Of a stretch of 8,944 nucleotides of DNA, positions 4,648 to 8,944 are shown in pieces. The position numbers were made by a program, and so were the translations under genes. How positions within the stretch are numbered: the stretch's first letter is position 1; every line of letters begins with the position of its first letter. This DNA comes from JAGLHV01 sp023132075 [NCBI: bacterium] (GTDB lineage: Bacteria > CBDUZB01 > JAGLHV01). The notes under the pieces were generated by a model. It made no database searches, was not told the origin of the DNA, and saw only the letters and a program-made list of their open reading frames with translations. Where the stretch lies: contig JAGLYT010000048.1 in assembly GCA_023132075.1 (NCBI GenBank), positions 1-8,944 on the forward strand, given 5' to 3'.

Positions 4648-7380
4648 ATGCGCAACAAAATACTTAAATCATTAGCCGGACTGCATTCAAACCATCCATG
4701 GAAAATGCTGTCATTTGTTCTTGTTTTCACTGTACTCTTCGGGATAATGGCTATCAAAATAAAGCATACTATGCGATGGTCAGATCTTTTGCCGGCAAAA
4801 GACAAAAGGACTATCCAGTTTAATAAAGTACTTGATGAATTTGTATCGGCTACCAGTATTGTAGTAGTAGTGCAGGGTGAAGAAGAAAAAATAAAAGCTT
4901 TTGCTGAGGCCGCAGTTCCACAAATAGCGCAACAAATAGACCCTAAAGACGGGAAACTTTTTTTTAAACGGATCGATTATAAACAGGAAACGGGTTTTAT
5001 TAAAGAACACGGATTAATGTTGATTAAAGCAGATGATTTAAAAAATATGAAAGATGTTTTCAAAAACCCCAATCTCCTGCCTCTACTCACCAATATCAAT
5101 ACCAGTCTGGAAAAGGAATATATTCAACGGGAAGAATCTATCTCCACCCGTGAAAAAGAAGATAGCGCCTTTATGTTTTTAGACGGAATAGAAAATTTTA
5201 TAAAAGTAATACAAAAACATCTTTCCGGCGATTCTGTTCCACTAAAAGATGTTCATCAATCTGCAGATAAACTGCTTACCGGGGAAGAATATATGCTCTC
5301 TTATGATAAGCAGGCCTTAATCTTAAATGTCATCCCCAACTTTACGATGGTAGATATAAATAAAGTCGTTACCGGAACCAACACTGTTCAGGAAATAATC
5401 GATAATTTGATGAAAAAATTTGACGGGGTTCAGGCAGGACTTACCGGCATGGTTCCTATTCAGCGGGATGAAATGGTCTACAGCGAACAAAGCTTAGGTA
5501 TTTCTACTCTTATTGCTTTTATTGCTATTTATGTATTACTGGTATTGGCTTTTAGAATGTGGATAGCTCCTCTTTTTGCTTTATTAAATCTGCTCTTTGG
5601 GGTTATCTGCGTAGTTGGCCTTACTGCTATTACTGTAGGAACATTAAATATAATGACTTCGATGATGGGAGTAATTTTAATCGGATTGGGTATTGATTTT
5701 TCTATTCATATTATCTCCAGCTTTACTGAAAACAGGTCACTGGGCCTCCCTATTGAAGATTCCCTGCAGGAAACATTTCTCAACAGCGGTAAAGGGATTA
5801 TCACCGGCGCTATCACTACCGCAGTTGCTTTTTTTACCCTGATAATCTGCCGCTCCCGGGGAATGAAAGAACTGGGAATTGTATCAGGCAGTGGACTGCT
5901 GACTATTATGGTAGTTACTTTTTTATGTTTACCGGCTTTACTGGTCCTGAGAGAAAAAAGGTTGGAGAAAAAAATTAAAACAGGAAAATTAAAAAAGATA
6001 GTCGGGCCTAAAGATATTTCCCTAAAAATACTGGGTAAAATAGGCGGCCTTTTAAGTAAAAAATATCGCTTAACCATTATTATTTCACTAATGGTTACCG
6101 GTTTTCTGGTATTTTCTGCCCTCAGAATAACCTTCGACCAAAACTATATGAATATGGAACCCAAGGGTTTGGATTCTGTTGAATTACAGGATGTTATATT
6201 GGAAAAATTTGACCTTAGTATTGATTATGCGATGATATTAGCCGACAGTGTTGCAGAATCAAGGGAACTGGCTAAAAAAATAAAGGAACTTCCCTCTGTT
6301 GCTTCCATAGAAGACATATCACTTTATTTCCCCGCAGAAGAAGAGCAGAAAAAAAGAATACCCCACATTCTGGAAATAAAAAAATCATTACTGGCTTCAA
6401 CGTTAAATCAGTCATTCTCCCTGACAAAGATGGATAACCTATTAAAAGAGTTAGAACGCTTAGAAATGAATGTAATGGAAATGCAGGATATGGCTTATTT
6501 AGGCGGCCAGGATAAAATAGATAATAAATGCAGTAAAATCACCGGAGACCCTGACCAGCCTAAATCAATTAATATTATCCGCAAATTAATTAATTTTCTT
6601 CATCAGCATAAAACTGCCGGTATCCCGAAATTGGAAACCTTTCAAAACTCTTTTTCCCCTTATTTTAAAAAAACTGCTTTGCGTATGTGTTCAGAGGAAA
6701 TTATCCGACAAAAAGATTTACCTGTTTCTATTTTAGACAGATATTCTAATAAAGAGCGCACCCGGTTTTTAGTAACTGCTTTCCCCTCAATGAACATCTG
6801 GCAGGACTTAGAATTTCTGGACCGCTTTTCCGATGACTTAGAAAAAACCAGCGAAAAAGCTACCGGGATGCCGGTTATCTTCCGGGCGGTTATTGATATT
6901 GTTGCCCGGGATGGAAGAAACGCTTTAATCCTTACCATTTTTATGGTTTTTATTCTTTTGTGGCTTGATTTTAGAAGCCCTGTTGACGCCTTAATAGCTA
7001 TGATTCCCTTGATTGCCGGCTTATTCTGGATGTTAGGAATAATGAAAGTCATCGGTATGCAGATTACCATGCTGAATGTTATGGGACTACCGATGATTGT
7101 AGGTATTGGTATTGATGATGGGGTACATATTATGCACCGCTGGAAAATAGAAGGAAAAAATGCTATTGATAAAATATTTGCCAGCACCGGAAAAGCTATT
7201 TTTATTACCAGTCTTACCACGATGTTGGCTTTCGGTTCTTTGATGTTTTCCATCTGGAGGGGATTTGCCAGCTTAGGTGCAGCAATGTTCATCGGGGTAG
7301 GCGCCTGCTTTTTAACTACAGTGATAATTTTATCTGCCATTATGGGATTAATTGACCAAAAATCCGCAGGAAAAAAATAA
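4648..7380 (+). CDS. RND superfamily / MMPL-type exporter
   Basis: The 910-residue product has the duplicated RND/MMPL layout: TM1 (about 19-37), a periplasmic domain (40-283), TM2-6 (285-436), TM7 (475-495), a second periplasmic domain (497-755) and TM8-12 (758-905), 12 helices in all. Each half has the conserved acidic motif in the fourth helix of its set, GLGIDFSIH (D350) and GIGIDDGVH (D823-D824), expected to carry the proton relay. Length and architecture match the HAE3-like group of predicted RND exporters, which includes the hopanoid transporter HpnN; these move lipids or hydrophobic cargo out of the inner membrane. The start has AAAAGGA about 10 bases upstream. It follows the barrel gene by 61 bases with no terminator between them, so the three genes are one operon. 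Substrate is not readable from sequence. Confidence 0.92.
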   Translation: MRNKILKSLAGLHSNHPWKMLSFVLVFTVLFGIMAIKIKHTMRWSDLLPAKDKRTIQFNKVLDEFVSATSIVVVVQGEEEKIKAFAEAAVPQIAQQIDPKDGKLFFKRIDYKQETGFIKEHGLMLIKADDLKNMKDVFKNPNLLPLLTNINTSLEKEYIQREESISTREKEDSAFMFLDGIENFIKVIQKHLSGDSVPLKDVHQSADKLLTGEEYMLSYDKQALILNVIPNFTMVDINKVVTGTNTVQEIIDNLMKKFDGVQAGLTGMVPIQRDEMVYSEQSLGISTLIAFIAIYVLLVLAFRMWIAPLFALLNLLFGVICVVGLTAITVGTLNIMTSMMGVILIGLGIDFSIHIISSFTENRSLGLPIEDSLQETFLNSGKGIITGAITTAVAFFTLIICRSRGMKELGIVSGSGLLTIMVVTFLCLPALLVLREKRLEKKIKTGKLKKIVGPKDISLKILGKIGGLLSKKYRLTIIISLMVTGFLVFSALRITFDQNYMNMEPKGLDSVELQDVILEKFDLSIDYAMILADSVAESRELAKKIKELPSVASIEDISLYFPAEEEQKKRIPHILEIKKSLLASTLNQSFSLTKMDNLLKELERLEMNVMEMQDMAYLGGQDKIDNKCSKITGDPDQPKSINIIRKLINFLHQHKTAGIPKLETFQNSFSPYFKKTALRMCSEEIIRQKDLPVSILDRYSNKERTRFLVTAFPSMNIWQDLEFLDRFSDDLEKTSEKATGMPVIFRAVIDIVARDGRNALILTIFMVFILLWLDFRSPVDALIAMIPLIAGLFWMLGIMKVIGMQITMLNVMGLPMIVGIGIDDGVHIMHRWKIEGKNAIDKIFASTGKAIFITSLTTMLAFGSLMFSIWRGFASLGAAMFIGVGACFLTTVIILSAIMGLIDQKSAGKK

Positions 7381-7468
7381 ATTAAATGATACCAACGGCC
7401 ATTGTTAATAGGTTTTAGGAAAGGTTGCTTATCTCTAAAAAGTCAGCATTTTCAACGAACAAAATATT

Positions 7469-7506
7469 AATATTACTGTAAGTTTTCCACAATTGTTAGT
7501 AATATT
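7469..7506. repeat. Inverted repeat AATATTAC / GTAATATT
   Basis: Perfect 8-base arms (7469-7476 and 7499-7506) around a 22-base centre. A CTGTAA (7476-7481) starts in the left arm and matches the core of the repeats at 7541-7569. No T-tract follows on either strand. Confidence 0.35.
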
Positions 7507-7533
7507 TCACAGGATTTTAAATATTTGTATCCA

Positions 7534-7545
7534 TACATTAATGTA
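7534..7545. repeat. Perfect 12-base palindrome
   Basis: TACATTAATGTA equals its own reverse complement. Its right end overlaps the first TGTAAT repeat, so a dimeric regulator site is possible. Confidence 0.35.
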
Positions 7546-7569
7546 ATATGACTGTAATGCAACTGTAAT
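7541..7569 (+). promoter_or_regulatory. Three direct repeats at 11-base spacing, Pho-box-like
   Basis: ATGTAAT (7541-7547), CTGTAAT (7552-7558) and CTGTAAT (7563-7569) are separated by exactly 4 bases each. This is the geometry of PhoB boxes (CTGTCAT, 4 bases, CTGTCAT), with one base different in each unit, and is typical of tandem binding by OmpR/PhoB-family response regulators on one DNA face. No gene starts downstream on plus before 7686, and the nearest -10-like sequence (CATACT, 7593-7598) is farther away than in standard Pho promoters, so the target is unclear. Confidence 0.4.
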
Positions 7570-7609
7570 AATAACAAGATTCCTTTTTCAGTCATACTGA
7601 ACACACATT

Positions 7610-7662
7610 GCCTTAAAAATATACTCTTTTCCCATTATAACCTATATAAAATAAGGCTTTTT
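7610..7662 (+). terminator. Possible plus-strand terminator
   Basis: GCCTTA (7610-7615) and TAAGGC (7652-7657) can pair, with inner ATATA/TATAT pairing, and are followed by five T (7658-7662). The loop is long and the stem short, so this is a weak call. It would end plus-strand transcription from the RND operon or from an RNA started in this gap. Confidence 0.3.
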
Positions 7663-7686
7663 CGTTGATTTCGGAAAAGACACCTT

Positions 7687-8259
7687 TTATTCTTCTATAA
7701 TCATTTCATCCAAAGACCGCTTGGGCACATGGTGTACTTTTTCACTGTTACGCCAATATTTTATATCTTCGGCAGGTTTTACTGTCTCTATCACCACTGT
7801 TTCTTTAGGCCTCCCCAAAGCCAAAACCATGAGTATTTCATAGCAAGGCAATATTCGGAAAGAATCTCTGAGCCCCTGGCGGTTTATCGAACCAATCATA
7901 CATCCCCCTAAACCTTTCTCCACCGCACCCAGTAAAATACTTTGAGCCGCTATCCCCGGGTCACTACCAAAGGACTCTCTTATCCGTTTATCCCCTAAAA
8001 TAATGATATATGCCGAAGGCCTTTCCCCCTCCTCCGGACCGGCCCAGTCTTTAAGATAACCTGCCCAGGCAAGATGGGAAAAAATCAAAGCATTCTTTTT
8101 TACATCACACGAAAGGATATATTTCAACGGCTGTAAATTACTTCCGGAGGCAGAGAGCCTGGCCAAATCTACAAGTTCTCTCAATTCCTGAGTTTCTATA
8201 CTAACCTCCTGATAAAATCGGCGGTAACTCCTATTTTTTAAAACTAACTCCTTAATCAT
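7687..8259 (-). CDS. Nitroreductase family flavoprotein
   Basis: The 190-residue product matches the FMN-dependent nitroreductase family (PF00881) in length and motif order: RSYRRF at residues 10-15 and SGSNLQP at 38-44 bind the FMN, GIAAQSILLGAVEKGLGGCMIG at 102-123 is the central helix and loop, and ALGRP at 147-151 leads to the C-terminal strand; HVPKRSLDEMI near the end is also usual for short family members. It is cytoplasmic, presumably homodimeric, and would use NAD(P)H to reduce nitro, quinone or other acceptors; the physiological substrate is not evident. SD AGGAGA lies about 6 bases before ATG. It follows the 80-residue gene by 21 bases, making it the last gene of a three-gene operon. 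Confidence 0.93.
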   Translation of the reverse strand: MIKELVLKNRSYRRFYQEVSIETQELRELVDLARLSASGSNLQPLKYILSCDVKKNALIFSHLAWAGYLKDWAGPEEGERPSAYIIILGDKRIRESFGSDPGIAAQSILLGAVEKGLGGCMIGSINRQGLRDSFRILPCYEILMVLALGRPKETVVIETVKPAEDIKYWRNSEKVHHVPKRSLDEMIIEE

Positions 8260-8280
8260 ACAAATCTCCTATGTTACAAT

Positions 8281-8523
8281 TTAAATTTTCTCTTTTATTA
8301 TCTCCAGCATCCATTTATCCGATTTAGCAATATATGAAATTTTACATTTTTTCCCATTATCCAATCTAATATTAAAAATTTCCTTTTCCGGTGTCCGCAT
8401 CCTGCTAATAATTTTTTCAATGTTGTATATATTCTTATCAATAATTACCACTTTGGGAACACCGGGATATTTGTAATCGGCACTGCATTCAACTAAGATT
8501 TCTTTTTGAATAATTTTTTCCAT
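8281..8523 (-). CDS. 80-residue conserved hypothetical protein
   Basis: The small soluble protein (MEKIIQKEILVECSADYKYP at the start) has no signal or membrane segment and a mixed charged and beta-strand pattern (PKVVIID, CKISYIA, WMLEII). I do not recognise a family. The ATG is preceded by AAGGGA with 4-base spacing, which supports this start even though it lies inside the upstream zinc-protein gene; the two frames overlap by 31 bases (8493-8523). This overlap points to translational coupling. Its place between a zinc-cysteine protein and a nitroreductase suggests a cytoplasmic role in the same process, but nothing specific. Confidence 0.75.
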   Translation of the reverse strand: MEKIIQKEILVECSADYKYPGVPKVVIIDKNIYNIEKIISRMRTPEKEIFNIRLDNGKKCKISYIAKSDKWMLEIIKEKI

Positions 8524-8789
8524 TGTTCCCTTGCCTGGTCTGTTTTATCTTTATTTTTTTCGGGTAGGGGTTTATCAGCAAACTGGAATTGCTCACAAAA
8601 ATTTGCTTTATCTTTATTTTTCACCGGATCTATATTATTAATTTGGCACTGGTTTGCTTTGTGTTGGTCATAAAATCTGCAATTTAAACAAACATGCAAA
8701 TCCTCAGCACACTTAAGGCAGGTATCTCTTCTTCCGGGTTGATTAAACCCTTCCCAGATTGTATGGCAGTTATGACAGTATTTCATCAT
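8493..8789 (-). CDS. Cysteine-rich, zinc-ribbon-like protein
   Basis: The 98-residue product has eight cysteines in its first 65 residues: CHNC (5-8), CLKC (24-27), CLNC (34-37), C48 and C65, enough for two four-cysteine zinc sites. The block LHVCLNCRFYD (31-41) followed by NFCEQF (63-68) resembles small uncharacterised zinc-ribbon proteins common in deltaproteobacteria. The C-terminal 30 residues are lysine-rich and likely disordered. The role is unknown; a nucleic-acid or protein adaptor is a guess. The start is uncertain: two ATGs in a row (8784-8789), while the obvious SD, GGAGG (8807-8811), is 17 bases from the first ATG. It is the first gene of the minus-strand operon. Confidence 0.8.
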   Translation of the reverse strand: MMKYCHNCHTIWEGFNQPGRRDTCLKCAEDLHVCLNCRFYDQHKANQCQINNIDPVKNKDKANFCEQFQFADKPLPEKNKDKTDQAREQWKKLFKKKS

Positions 8790-8811
8790 CTTTAAAAAGG
8801 AAATATCCTCC
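8790..8811 (-). promoter_or_regulatory. Displaced SD in a small hairpin
   Basis: On the minus strand GGAGG (8807-8811) is followed by TATT and TCCT, so AGGA and TCCT can pair around a 4-base loop, with two further G-U pairs, and a T-run follows. The SD is thus both maskable and 17 bases from the ATG, too far for normal initiation unless the hairpin brings it closer. Confidence 0.35.
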
Positions 8812-8869
8812 GATAGATATAATACAAAACTGCTATAATAAATAAGTTCTCTTTTTTTTTCCTGATATT

Positions 8870-8875
8870 ATTATA
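8870..8875 (-). promoter_or_regulatory. Candidate -10 box for the zinc-protein operon
   Basis: A perfect TATAAT on the minus strand, about 80 bases upstream of the first ATG. No good -35 is found at 16-18 bases spacing (AAAGGG at 17), so it would be activator-dependent or is fortuitous in AT-rich DNA. Confidence 0.3.
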
Positions 8876-8944
8876 AAACCGCCTTGACCAAACCCTTTTT
8901 TTGGTTCTTGAATCGAATTTATTTTACCCGGAAGGTCAAATACT

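Larger units (their letters stand above)
7381..7686. other. Convergent intergenic region, 306 bases
   Basis: Neither strand has a convincing coding frame. The region lies between the converging ends of the RND gene and the nitroreductase gene. It holds an inverted repeat (7469-7506), a 12-base palindrome (7534-7545), three 11-base-spaced repeats (7541-7569) and a possible plus-strand terminator (7610-7662). That is more regulatory-looking structure than a convergent gap needs. Confidence 0.6.

Noticed and set aside
5706-6077. Minus-strand open frame of 123 codons inside the RND transporter gene
   Set aside because: Antisense shadow of a well-supported gene, with no start signal or recognisable domain.
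6660-7340. Long minus-strand open frame of 226 codons inside the RND transporter gene
   Set aside because: It lies antisense within a gene with clear domain motifs, has no SD or family features, and its residue pattern mirrors the antisense of transmembrane codons.
7729-7911. Plus-strand 60-codon frame opposite the nitroreductase gene
   Set aside because: Antisense to a confidently assigned gene, and no ribosome site.
8881-8912. TTGACC on the plus strand as a promoter near the right edge
   Set aside because: No acceptable -10 at 16-18 bases spacing and no plus-strand gene visible downstream within the window.
1-8944. CRISPR array, tRNA, rRNA or insertion sequence
   Set aside because: No regularly spaced repeats of suitable length, no tRNA-like cloverleaf with the conserved arms, and no transposase or paired terminal repeats were seen.

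Overview
The window is AT-rich DNA from a bacterium with two membranes: it encodes an outer-membrane beta-barrel with a C-terminal aromatic residue, a periplasmic LolA-like carrier and a large RND/MMPL inner-membrane transporter. Genes are compact with purine-rich Shine-Dalgarno (SD) sites and TTGACA-type promoters. I cannot assign a species; an uncultivated or deltaproteobacterium-like lineage would fit, but this is inference.

Left part (1-1110), all read on the minus strand and rich in regulation. Two near-identical promoters sit in tandem. The upstream one (763-791) leads into a 33-residue membrane microprotein (501-602). The downstream one (431-459) leads into a clear class I cyclic-di-GMP riboswitch (GEMM-I, 316-405), an intrinsic terminator (255-293), a GC-rich hairpin (215-245) and then a conserved hypothetical gene that runs off the left edge (1-201). 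The leader after the upstream promoter still resembles the first bases of the riboswitch, so the promoter-leader module looks duplicated, with one copy decayed. A frameshifted gene remnant lies at 850-1070.

Centre (1110-7380). A secreted or membrane-anchored TIM-barrel glycoside-hydrolase-like protein (1110-2234, minus) is divergent from a three-gene plus-strand operon: LolA-like periplasmic protein (2623-3396), beta-barrel (3393-4586, ATGA overlap) and a 12-TM RND/MMPL transporter (4648-7380). Together these could form an inner membrane-periplasm-outer membrane route for a lipid or lipoprotein-like cargo. The 388-base divergent gap carries the operon promoter and an odd minus-strand frame free of TAA and TAG.

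Right part (7381-8944). A 306-base convergent gap carries three TGTAAT repeats at exact 11-base spacing (Pho-box-like geometry), several dyads and a possible terminator. Beyond it a minus-strand operon runs from an 8-cysteine zinc-binding protein (8493-8789), through an 80-residue unknown overlapping it by 31 bases (8281-8523), to a nitroreductase (7687-8259).

Most unusual are the riboswitch with its mutually exclusive downstream hairpins, the duplicated promoter-leader with its microprotein, and the repeat array in the convergent gap.
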